This document shows, piece by piece, positions 1 through 5,054 of a stretch of 5,550 bases of DNA. The stretch's first letter is position 1. The number at the start of each line of letters is the position of its first letter. The notes under the pieces are model-generated. The model saw only the letters and a program-made list of their open reading frames with translations. It did not search any database and was not told where the DNA came from. The stretch is taken from assembly GCA_032250585.1 (NCBI GenBank), contig JAVVFH010000233.1, positions 1 to 5,550 on the forward strand, in the 5' to 3' direction. The DNA comes from JAVVFH01 sp032250585. Its GTDB lineage: Bacteria > Pseudomonadota > Gammaproteobacteria > Xanthomonadales > SZUA-36. The position numbers were made by a program, and so were the translations under genes.

Positions 1-400
1 GGCCGGAATGGTCATCCGATAGCCCGAGCTCACTGGCCGAGCAGAGCATGCCCTGCGACTCCAAGCCGCGCAGTTTCGTGCGCTTGATTGTGAAATCCGC
101 GCCGAGCCGTGCACCGACTCGCGCCAGCGGCGCGCGAAGCCCCGCCCGCGCATTCGGCGCGCCGCAGACGATCTGCAGATGCTGCCCGCTGCCGTCGTCG
201 ACACCGCACACCACCAGCTTGTCGGCGTTCGGGTGCGGCTGGCAATCCACGATTTCACCGACCACGACGTCGCTGAATTCGCCGGCCACCGGCCGCAGTT
301 CATCGACTTCGAGACCGGCCGCGGTCAGCTTGTCGGCCAATTGCCACGCATCAAGATCGATCGCGACCCATTTTTTCAACCAGTCGACGTTAAATTGCAT
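1..400 (-). CDS. pheT: Phenylalanyl-tRNA synthetase beta subunit, N-terminal part (cut by window edge)
   Basis: Beta chain of the cytoplasmic (alpha-beta)2 PheRS, which charges tRNA-Phe; beta carries tRNA-binding and editing domains. The 133 visible residues begin MQFNVDWLKKWV, the usual PheT opening. An EMAP/OB-fold tRNA-binding domain then starts near residue 39, with HPNADKLVVCGVD (56-68), IVCGAPN (77-83) and LRGLESQGMLCS (110-121). The frame is open to base 2 and the gene continues past the left edge; family members are near 800 residues, so most is missing. The ATG is 18 bp after the pheS stop, consistent with cotranscription and coupling. The ribosome site is weak: AAGAG six bases before the ATG. 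Identification is by sequence recognition and by position after pheS. Confidence 0.96.
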   Translation of the reverse strand, partial: MQFNVDWLKKWVAIDLDAWQLADKLTAAGLEVDELRPVAGEFSDVVVGEIVDCQPHPNADKLVVCGVDDGSGQHLQIVCGAPNARAGLRAPLARVGARLGADFTIKRTKLRGLESQGMLCSASELGLSDDHSG

Positions 401-418
401 GGAACGCTCTTTTCGGCC

Positions 419-1417
419 TCATTGGAACTGCCGCAGAAATTCGAGATCGTTGTCAAAAAACTGGCGCAGATCGGTCACCCCGTAACGCAGCATGGCAAGC
501 CGTTCGACGCCCATGCCGAAGGCATAGCCGGTGTATTTTTCGGGATCGACGCCGCAAGCGCGCAGCACATTGGGATGCACCATGCCGCAACCGAGGATTT
601 CCAGCCAGCCGGGGGCGGAGCCGTCACCTTTCTCCCAACCGATGTCGACCTCGGCGGACGGTTCGGTAAACGGAAAATAGGACGGGCGGAAGCGCATTGC
701 CAGGGAACGCTCGAAAAACGCGTTGACGAAGGCGTGCAGCACGCCCTTGAGATCGGCCATGCTGACGCCCTCGGCCACCAGCAGGCCTTCGATCTGGTGA
801 AACATCGGCGTGTGGGTCTGGTCGGAATCGCTGCGGTAGACTTTGCCGGGCGCGATGATGCGGTACGGCGGTTCGCTCTGCTCCATCACGCGGATCTGCA
901 CCGGGGAGGTGTGCGTGCGCAGCAATCGCCCGTCGCCGAAGTAGAAGGTGTCGTGCATGGCCCGCGCGGGGTGGTGCGGCGGAAAATTCAGCGCTTCGAA
1001 ATTGTAGTGATCGTCCTCGACCTCGGGGCCCGTGGCCACGTCGAAGCCGAGCTTATTGAAGATGGCGACGGCGCGTTCCATGGCCCGTGTCACCGGGTGC
1101 AGCCCGCCGTGCCGTTCGCCGCGGCCCGGCAGGGTCACGTCGACCCACTCTTCCCTCAGCTTGCGCTCCAGCGCCAGCGATTCCAGCGCCTCGCGGCGGG
1201 CCGAGACGGCGCCGTTGATGGCGTCGCGCGCCGCGTTGACGGCTTGCCCGAAGGCCTTGCGCTGCCCGGGTTCCATCCCGCCCAGCTGCTTGAGTTGGGC
1301 GGTGACGGCGCCTTTTTTACCGAGGAAGCGAACCCGTACCTCATCCAGTTGCTGCAAATCGTCGCTGGCCTCGATCTCGGCCAGCGCACGTTCCTGAAGG
1401 TCGGTAATCGAGTTCAT
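419..1417 (-). CDS. pheS: Phenylalanyl-tRNA synthetase alpha subunit
   Basis: Catalytic chain of class II PheRS, forming Phe-AMP and then Phe-tRNA together with PheT. Length is 332 residues, against 327 in E. coli. An N-terminal coiled-coil tRNA-binding region covers about residues 1-90. The catalytic core follows: GGLHPVTR (104-111), HHPARAMHDTF (148-158), YRSDSDQTHTPMFHQIEG (194-211, motif 2), FRPSYFPFTEPSAEVD (243-258) and GYAFGMGVERLAMLRYG (297-313, motif 3). Ala299 corresponds to the amino-acid-pocket Ala294 of E. coli. The ATG at 1417 is the first in frame after an in-frame TAA at 1427-1429. No Shine-Dalgarno is visible before it, and an overlapping ATG AGA TGA mini-ORF (1414-1422) sits across the start. 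The gene is separated from rplT by 192 bp of REP-derived repeats. Confidence 0.98.
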   Translation of the reverse strand: MNSITDLQERALAEIEASDDLQQLDEVRVRFLGKKGAVTAQLKQLGGMEPGQRKAFGQAVNAARDAINGAVSARREALESLALERKLREEWVDVTLPGRGERHGGLHPVTRAMERAVAIFNKLGFDVATGPEVEDDHYNFEALNFPPHHPARAMHDTFYFGDGRLLRTHTSPVQIRVMEQSEPPYRIIAPGKVYRSDSDQTHTPMFHQIEGLLVAEGVSMADLKGVLHAFVNAFFERSLAMRFRPSYFPFTEPSAEVDIGWEKGDGSAPGWLEILGCGMVHPNVLRACGVDPEKYTGYAFGMGVERLAMLRYGVTDLRQFFDNDLEFLRQFQ

Positions 1418-1437
1418 CTCATGTATTTACGAGGGTT

Positions 1438-1497
1438 TGTGGGAGCGGCTGCTGTGGGAGCGGCAGTTGTTCGAGCAGCAGTTGTGGGAGCGGCTTT
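1438..1497 (+). repeat. 15-bp tandem repeat, four units, made of REP head sequence
   Basis: Four adjacent 15-base units start at 1438, 1453, 1468 and 1483: TGTGGGAGCGGCTGC, TGTGGGAGCGGCAGT, TGTTCGAGCAGCAGT and TGTGGGAGCGGCTTT. Unit 3 differs from unit 2 at three bases. The last unit is the 5' part of a full REP palindrome, so the array looks like local duplication of the REP head. It lies between rplT and pheS, outside any credible gene. Confidence 0.85.
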
Positions 1498-1569
1498 AGC
1501 CGCGACAGCCAATCTGTGTAGCACGAGGTTTCAGTATTCACTGAGATCGCGGCTAAAGCCACTCCCACA
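1483..1569. repeat. REP doublet (REPIN-like inverted pair) between rplT and pheS
   Basis: Left arm 1483-1505 (starts TGTGGGAGCGGCTTTAG) and right arm 1547-1569 are inverted copies, 23 bases long with one mismatch, separated by 41 bases. Each arm also holds its own small palindrome, GCGGCTTTAGCCGC (right arm: one end base changed). This is the organisation of REP/BIME/REPIN elements, which are mobilised by REP-associated tyrosine transposases (RAYT). No RAYT gene is present here. In the pheS transcript the pair could form a long hairpin; there is no T-tract, so it is not an intrinsic terminator. Confidence 0.85.
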
Positions 1570-1602
1570 GGGATTTGCTCCCACAGGGGCTTGCTCCCAC
1601 AG
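1555..1602 (-). repeat. 16-bp tandem repeat, three units, of REP head in inverted orientation
   Basis: Three consecutive 16-base units end in CTCCCACAG: 1555-1570, 1571-1586 (GGATTTGCTCCCACAG) and 1587-1602 (GGGCTTGCTCCCACAG). The first overlaps the right arm of the REP doublet. They mirror the 15-bp array on the other side, so the doublet is flanked on both sides by duplicated heads facing each other. The array ends 7 bp before the rplT stop codon. Confidence 0.8.
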
Positions 1603-1609
1603 GTTCATC

Positions 1610-1966
1610 TCAACCGAGGCTGGCTTTCGCTTTTTCGGCCAGCGCGCCGAAAGCCGCCTTGTCGTGCACGGCCAGGTCGGCCAGTACTTTGCGGTCGACT
1701 TCGATCTCAGCCTTGGTCAGGCCGTCGATAAAGCGGCTGTAAGACAGCCCGCACTCGCGCGCGGCGGCGTTGATGCGAACAATCCACAGGCTGCGGAACT
1801 GGCGTTTGCGCTGACGGCGGTCGCGGTAGGAATACTGTGCCGCCTTGGTAACCGCCTGCTTGGCCACGCGATAGACCTTGCTGCGCGCGCCGTAATAGCC
1901 CTTGGCGTGCTTGAGAACTTTCTTGTGCCGGGCCTTGGCCTGGACACCACGTTTTACTCTCGCCAT
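1610..1966 (-). CDS. rplT: 50S ribosomal protein L20
   Basis: Large-subunit protein that binds 23S rRNA early in assembly; in E. coli it also represses translation of the rpmI-rplT mRNA. Length is 118 residues, the same as in E. coli. The sequence opens MARVKRGVQAKARHKKVLK, has GYYGARSKVYRVAKQAV (23-39), and carries the family signature around RKRQFRSLWIVRINAA (53-68). The basic N-terminal half is the rRNA-binding extension. The ATG is preceded by GGAGG with a 9-base spacer. The gap to the rpmI stop is 15 bp, so the two are surely cotranscribed and probably coupled. No T-tract terminator follows the stop; REP repeats begin 7 bp downstream. Confidence 0.98.
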   Translation of the reverse strand: MARVKRGVQAKARHKKVLKHAKGYYGARSKVYRVAKQAVTKAAQYSYRDRRQRKRQFRSLWIVRINAAARECGLSYSRFIDGLTKAEIEVDRKVLADLAVHDKAAFGALAEKAKASLG

Positions 1967-1981
1967 TTTTCCAACCCTCCG

Positions 1982-2179
1982 TTAAGAATAAGGCAGCAAG
2001 CGTTTGACGGCTTTCTTGTCAGCGGCATCGATCATGTCGGTGCCGCGCAAGCCGCGCTTACGCTTCTGGTCTTTCTTGGTCAGAATATGGCTGTGGAAGG
2101 CGTGGCCGCGTTTGAAACCGCCCGAAGCGGTTTTCGAGAAACGCTTGGCCGCGCCCCGATTGGTTTTCATCTTGGGCAT
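1982..2179 (-). CDS. rpmI: 50S ribosomal protein L35
   Basis: Small basic protein of the large ribosomal subunit. Length is 65 residues, typical for the family. It begins MPKMKTNRGAAKRFSKTASG and contains GHAFHSHILTKK (25-36) and KRLLPYS at the end, all L35 hallmarks. A strong ribosome site, AAGGAG (2187-2192), lies 7 bases before the ATG. A GCCCC-ACA-GGGGC hairpin lies just upstream of it. In E. coli, L20 represses this gene by binding a structured leader; the long 5' region here leaves room for such an operator, but I cannot match the known fold by eye. Confidence 0.98.
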   Translation of the reverse strand: MPKMKTNRGAAKRFSKTASGGFKRGHAFHSHILTKKDQKRKRGLRGTDMIDAADKKAVKRLLPYS

Positions 2180-2330
2180 GGTCCTGCTCCTTTTTCGCCC
2201 CTGTGGGGCTTACATATCACGTTGCTCAAGCGGCCTGGCGGCGCTTTACGGGCTTGGCATCGCTTCTTGGTGCCCGCGATCGGCTGCGGGACGCATATTC
2301 TGAAGGCAAACCCCTCATTTTGCAATCTTT
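2180..2330 (-). promoter_or_regulatory. rpmI leader region with several small hairpins
   Basis: This non-coding stretch precedes rpmI in the transcript. Read on the minus strand it has three inverted repeats: CCCGC/GCGGG (2273-2277 with 2286-2290), AAGCG/CGCTT (2228-2232 with 2242-2246) and GCCCC/GGGGC with a 3-base loop (2197-2209), five bases before the AAGGAG site. In E. coli the equivalent infC-rpmI region contains the L20 operator. That this one does the same is inference from position only. Confidence 0.4.
2297..2325 (-). promoter_or_regulatory. Weak candidate sigma70 promoter before rpmI
   Basis: On the minus strand TTGCAA (2320-2325) and CAGAAT (2297-2302) are separated by 17 bases, each matching four of six consensus positions. 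The location, after the REP doublet and ahead of rpmI, would allow independent expression of L35 and L20. Matches this weak arise by chance, so this is only a candidate. Confidence 0.2.
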
Positions 2331-2400
2331 TGTGGGAGCGGCTTTAGCCGCGATTAGCTGATATGCCAACCCCGCTATCGCGGCTAAAGCCGCTGCCACA
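2331..2400. repeat. REP doublet (REPIN-like inverted pair) between infC and rpmI
   Basis: Left arm 2331-2353 is identical to the left arm at 1483-1505. Right arm 2378-2400 is its inverted copy with one mismatch (CTGCC for CTCCC). The spacer is 24 bases and unrelated to the 41-base spacer of the other doublet. The element begins 5 bp after the infC stop. It can form a stable hairpin in mRNA, which could protect the thrS-infC part from 3' exonucleases or reduce readthrough into rpmI; that effect is inferred. No T-tract follows on either strand. Confidence 0.88.
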
Positions 2401-2405
2401 CTGTG

Positions 2406-2924
2406 TCAGTGCTTTTTGGGGCTGACCATCATGACCATCTGGCGGCCTTCCATGCGGGGATGTGACTCCACCTGGATTTCTTCGCCCAGATCTGTTTCGA
2501 CGCGCTTGAGCATCGCGGCGCCGAGTTCCCGGTGCGCCATTTCGCGCCCGCGAAAGCGCAGGGTCAGTTTTACCTTGTCACCCTCGGCCAGAAAGCGCTT
2601 CACATTGCGCATTTTCACCTGGTAATCGGCTTCCTCGGTGCCGGGACGGAATTTGACTTCCTTGACCTGGACGTTCTTTTGCTTCTTCTTGGCGATCTGC
2701 TGTTTCTTGGCGGCTTCGAACTTGAACTTGCCGTAATCCATGATGCGGCAGACCGGCGGTTCGCTGTTGGGGGCGATTTCCACCAGGTCCAGCCCGGCCT
2801 CGTCGGCCATGTCCAGGGCTTCCTGCACGGCCATGATGCCGGCCTGCTCTCCGTCCGCGCCGATAACGCGAACCTGCGGTGCTGTTATATCTTCGTTGCG
2901 CCGCGCTTCTTTGCTTGCTGCGAT
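2406..2924 (-). CDS. infC: Translation initiation factor IF-3, with an ATC start codon
   Basis: IF3 binds the 30S subunit, discriminates against non-canonical start codons and non-initiator tRNA, and prevents premature 50S joining. Length is 172 residues from the ATC start (E. coli 180). The N-domain includes APQVRVIGADGEQAGI (15-30) and the signature PPVCRIMDYGKFKFE (56-70). A Lys/Gln-rich linker (72-86) leads to the C-domain with KEVKFRPGTEEADYQVK (88-104) and LRFRGREMAHRELG (122-135). Starting at the first ATG (2834) would delete about 30 conserved N-terminal residues. The frame upstream has no ATG, GTG or TTG before the thrS stop, and ATC at 2922-2924 lies 8 bases after GGAGG. Rare starts such as E. 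coli AUU let IF3 repress its own translation, so autoregulation is expected here. Confidence 0.96.
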   Translation of the reverse strand: MAASKEARRNEDITAPQVRVIGADGEQAGIMAVQEALDMADEAGLDLVEIAPNSEPPVCRIMDYGKFKFEAAKKQQIAKKKQKNVQVKEVKFRPGTEEADYQVKMRNVKRFLAEGDKVKLTLRFRGREMAHRELGAAMLKRVETDLGEEIQVESHPRMEGRQMVMMVSPKKH

Positions 2925-2937
2925 GTGTCAATCCTCC
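2922..2937 (-). promoter_or_regulatory. infC ribosome binding site and ATC initiation codon
   Basis: GGAGG (2933-2937) lies inside the last codons of thrS, eight bases before ATC (2922-2924). The order is GGAGG, thrS stop TGA (2928-2930), CAC, ATC. The strong site with ideal spacing decides the start despite the non-standard codon. The ATC is in the same frame as thrS. Confidence 0.85.
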
Positions 2938-4859
2938 GTCAAATTATCAATTCGTCCCCGCCGCCCCACGTCCTCGGCCAGGTACCTGGCAAAATCACCC
3001 ACGACCATGCTGCCGAGGTCGTCTCCCGAGCGGGTTCTGACCGCCACGGTTGCGTTTTCGACCTCCCGGTCGCCGATCACGAGCAAATAGGGCACCTTGG
3101 CCAAGGTGTGCTCCCGGATTTTAAAGCCGATTTTCTCGTTTCTCAAGTCGGATTCTACCCGGAATCCTTTATTTCCAAGGGTTTCGGCGACTTTCCGGCT
3201 GTATTCTTCCTGTTTCTCACTGATATTGAGTACCGCCGCCTGCACCGGCGCCAGCCAGGCCGGAAACGCGCCGCCGTAATTCTCGATCAGGATACCGATA
3301 AAACGCTCCAGCGAACCGAGGATCGCGCGATGCAGCATCACCGGGGTCTGGCGCGTGCTCTCTTCGTCAATGTAGTGGGCGTCCATGCGCCCCGGCATGT
3401 TGAAATCCAGCTGCAAGGTGCCGCACTGCCAGACCCGGCCGATGGTGTCTTTCAGGGAGAACTCGATCTTCGGTCCGTAAAAAGCGCCCTCCCCGGGGCT
3501 TAGCTCGTAAGCAATGCCGGCCTCGTTCAGTGCATCCGCCAGGGCCTTTTCGGCCTGCTCCCAGAGCGCGTCTTCGCCAATACGCTGCTCGGGGCGCGTC
3601 GACAACTTGACCAGTACCTCTTCGAAACCGAAATCGGCGTAAATTTTGTACAACAGCTCGATGAACGCCGCGGACTCCGACTGCACCTGCGCGGGCGTGC
3701 AAAAAATGTGCGCGTCGTCCTGGGTGAAAGCACGCACGCGCATCAGCCCGTGCAGCGCACCGGACGGTTCGTTGCGATGACAGGAGCCAAACTCTGCCAT
3801 GCGCATTGGCAGGTCACGATAGCTCACCAGCCCCTGGTTGTAGATCTGCAGGTGGCAGGGGCAGTTCATCGGCTTGATCGCGTAATGGCGGTTTTCCGAC
3901 TCGGTGACGAACATGTCGTCGCCGAATTTCTCCGCGTGGCCGGATTTCTCCCACAGCTTGAAATCCACCACCTGGGGCGTGTTGACCTCTTCATAGCCGT
4001 GACGGCGCAGCTGCGCACGGATGTAGCCCCGGACCTCGGTGTAGATACGCCAGCCCTTGTCGTGCCAGAACACCATGCCCGGCGCCTCTTCCTGAAAGTG
4101 GAACAGGCCCAGCTGCTTGCCGACCCGGCGGTGATCGCGCTTTTCCGCTTCTTCCAGGCGGGTCAGGTATTCGTTGAGTTCTTTTTTCGTGCGCCAGGCC
4201 GTACCGTAAATGCGCTGCAGCATCTCGTTGTTGCTGTCGCCGCGCCAGTAGGCGCCGGCCAGCTTGGTCAGCTTGAACTCACCCAGCTTGCCGGTATCGG
4301 GCACGTGCGGGCCGCGGCACAGGTCGACGAACTCGCCCTGCCGGTAGAGCGTGATCTCCTCGCCTTCCGGCAAATCCTCGATGATCTCGGCCTTGTACTC
4401 CTCGCCCTGCTCGCGAAAAAACCGGATCGCCTCGTCGCGCTGCCAGGTTTCGCGCGAAACCGGAAGTTCGTCCGCCACGATGCGGCGCATCTCGGCGGCG
4501 ATGCGGTCCAGGTCTTCCATCGTGAAGCCCGGCGGGTAAGAAAAATCGTAGTAGAAGCCGTTTTCGATCACCGGGCCGATGGTCACCTGGCACTCCGGAT
4601 ACAGGCGCTCGACCGCCTGCGCCAGCAGGTGGGCCGTGGAGTGGCGGATGACCTCCAGCCCCTCCTCGTCGCGGCTGGTGATGATGCGCAGCCGCGCGTC
4701 GCCCTCGATCAGTTGGCTGGCGTCGCGCAGCTGGCCGTCGACCTCGCCGGCCAGCGTGGCCTTGGCCAGGCCCGGACCGATGTCGGCCGCGACCTCCATG
4801 ACCGTGATCGGCCGATCGTATTCTCTCTGGCTTCCGTCCGGTAGCGTGATCGCCGGCAT
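2928..4859 (-). CDS. thrS: Threonyl-tRNA synthetase
   Basis: Class II synthetase that charges tRNA-Thr and removes mischarged Ser. Length is 643 residues (E. coli 642). Domain order: TGS (1-61, from MPAITLPDGSQREYD); editing domain with H73/H77 (HSTAH) and C181/H185 (CRGPH); catalytic core with motif 2 near RMAEFGSCHRNEPSGALHG (353-371) and motif 3 near LHRAILGSLERFIG (509-522); C-terminal anticodon-binding domain from about 534, with DLRNEKIGFKIREHTL (571-586). The zinc ligands are present: C333, H384 and H510, one residue offset from E. coli. NCPCH replaces E. coli NCPGH, a variant I believe occurs in pseudomonad enzymes. The ATG at 4857-4859 is chosen because it gives the family N-terminus and has AAGGAG ten bases upstream. 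A TTG 13 codons earlier lies in the terminator T-tract. First gene of the operon. Confidence 0.98.
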   Translation of the reverse strand: MPAITLPDGSQREYDRPITVMEVAADIGPGLAKATLAGEVDGQLRDASQLIEGDARLRIITSRDEEGLEVIRHSTAHLLAQAVERLYPECQVTIGPVIENGFYYDFSYPPGFTMEDLDRIAAEMRRIVADELPVSRETWQRDEAIRFFREQGEEYKAEIIEDLPEGEEITLYRQGEFVDLCRGPHVPDTGKLGEFKLTKLAGAYWRGDSNNEMLQRIYGTAWRTKKELNEYLTRLEEAEKRDHRRVGKQLGLFHFQEEAPGMVFWHDKGWRIYTEVRGYIRAQLRRHGYEEVNTPQVVDFKLWEKSGHAEKFGDDMFVTESENRHYAIKPMNCPCHLQIYNQGLVSYRDLPMRMAEFGSCHRNEPSGALHGLMRVRAFTQDDAHIFCTPAQVQSESAAFIELLYKIYADFGFEEVLVKLSTRPEQRIGEDALWEQAEKALADALNEAGIAYELSPGEGAFYGPKIEFSLKDTIGRVWQCGTLQLDFNMPGRMDAHYIDEESTRQTPVMLHRAILGSLERFIGILIENYGGAFPAWLAPVQAAVLNISEKQEEYSRKVAETLGNKGFRVESDLRNEKIGFKIREHTLAKVPYLLVIGDREVENATVAVRTRSGDDLGSMVVGDFARYLAEDVGRRGRIDNLTED

Positions 4860-4869
4860 GGACCTGCTT

Positions 4870-4875
4870 CTCCTT
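4870..4875 (-). promoter_or_regulatory. thrS ribosome binding site
   Basis: AAGGAG on the minus strand, ten bases before the thrS ATG at 4857-4859. It supports that ATG over the upstream in-frame TTG at 4896-4898, which has no such site. Confidence 0.8.
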
Positions 4876-4896
4876 GAAATTTTCAGACCCGGGTAC

Positions 4897-4918
4897 AAAA
4901 AAAGGCGCCAGGCGCCTT
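4897..4918 (-). terminator. Intrinsic terminator in the thrS leader (probable attenuator)
   Basis: On the minus strand AAGGCG-CCTGG-CGCCTT (4902-4918) is a perfect stem and is followed at once by five more T (4901-4897). This is a textbook intrinsic terminator reading towards thrS, 37 bp before its ATG, downstream of the Thr-rich mini-ORF. On the plus strand no T-run follows the stem, so it acts in the thrS direction only. A strong terminator between promoter and start codon of an essential gene implies conditional readthrough. Confidence 0.85.
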
Positions 4919-4924
4919 GTTCGT

Positions 4925-4955
4925 ACCGCTTGGCTACCCAGCCACCTCAGGCGGT
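4925..4955 (-). promoter_or_regulatory. Leader RNA hairpin overlapping the mini-ORF stop
   Basis: On the minus strand ACCGC (4951-4955) pairs with GCGGT (4925-4929). Inside it TGGCT (4940-4944) pairs with AGCCA (4931-4935) around a GGGT loop. The structure includes the last sense codons and UGA of the leader ORF, where a ribosome would block its formation. This is the position of the pause/protector stem in classical attenuators. GGTAC at 4923-4927, overlapping the outer stem, can alternatively pair with GTACC at 4892-4896 beyond the terminator. Confidence 0.5.
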
Positions 4956-4976
4956 CGTTGGAGTCCGGGTGTTCAT
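4947..4976 (-). CDS. Threonine-rich leader peptide of thrS (putative)
   Basis: ATG to TGA ORF of nine residues, MNTRTPTTA, with Thr codons at positions 3, 5, 7 and 8 (ACC, ACT, ACG, ACC). It lies after a candidate promoter and 28 bases before the terminator stem that precedes the threonyl-tRNA synthetase gene. Four Thr in nine codons, directly before thrS and with a terminator, is the layout of leader-peptide attenuation as in pheM-pheST, trpL or thrL. Starved ribosomes would stall on Thr codons and alter RNA folding. No Shine-Dalgarno is present. The ATG is seven bases after the -10 box, so initiation would be leaderless. It is too short for homology proof; the function is inferred from codons and context. 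Confidence 0.68.
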   Translation of the reverse strand: MNTRTPTTA

Positions 4977-4983
4977 TGCCGTT

Positions 4984-5010
4984 ATTGTACACGGGCCGCC
5001 GGGGGTGCAA
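4984..5010 (-). promoter_or_regulatory. Candidate promoter for the thrS operon
   Basis: On the minus strand the -10 box TACAAT (4984-4989) matches five of six consensus bases. A -35 is poor: TTGCAC (5005-5010) at a short 15-base spacing, or TTTTGC (5007-5012) at 17. Transcription would begin near 4977-4976, at the ATG of the Thr-rich leader ORF. This gives a leader of about 117 bases before thrS. Confidence 0.55.
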
Positions 5011-5017
5011 AAGCGGC

Positions 5018-5048
5018 TTGACCGCCGAAACGGGGCGCAGGCTATACT
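5018..5048 (+). promoter_or_regulatory. Candidate sigma70 promoter of the divergent gene
   Basis: TTGACC (5018-5023) and TATACT (5043-5048), each five of six consensus bases, separated by 19 bases, which is longer than ideal. The expected start of transcription, about seven bases after the -10 box, falls on the ATG at 5055. This promoter is back-to-back with, but does not overlap, the thrS promoter. Confidence 0.6.
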
Positions 5049-5054
5049 GGCGCG

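Noticed and set aside
179..2347. 722-codon open frame on the plus strand, antisense to pheS, rplT and rpmI
   Set aside because: It runs through four well-identified structures on the other strand (pheS, REP repeats, L20, L35) and its product has no recognisable family. Long antisense frames are common opposite GC-rich genes.
2331..2400. REP hairpin as an intrinsic terminator after infC
   Set aside because: No T-run follows the stem on the minus strand, and rpmI-rplT continue in the same direction.
2834..2924. infC starting at the first ATG (2834)
   Set aside because: It would remove conserved IF3 N-domain sequence and has no ribosome site, unlike the ATC start.
3841..3861. ThrRS zinc-site motif NCPCH instead of NCPGH as a defect
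   Set aside because: The ligand Cys333 and both His ligands are intact; the Gly-to-Cys change is next to the ligand and I believe it occurs in other gammaproteobacterial enzymes.
3708..4844. 378-codon plus-strand open frame opposite thrS, and 323 codons at 2532-3503
   Set aside because: Both are codon-position shadows of thrS and infC, with no recognisable domain and no plausible ribosome site.
4860..4898. 13-residue N-terminal extension of ThrRS from TTG at 4896-4898
   Set aside because: The TTG lies in the terminator T-tract without a ribosome site. The ATG at 4857-4859 has AAGGAG upstream and matches the family N-terminus.
4919..4945. tRNA-like stretch TGGGTAGCCAAGCGGTA resembling a tRNA-Gln D arm
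   Set aside because: No acceptor, anticodon or T arms and no CCA fit around it. The bases are better explained by the leader hairpin.
5013..5025. GCGG/CCGC inverted repeat over the -35 of the divergent gene as an operator
   Set aside because: Only four base pairs in GC-rich sequence; easily chance.
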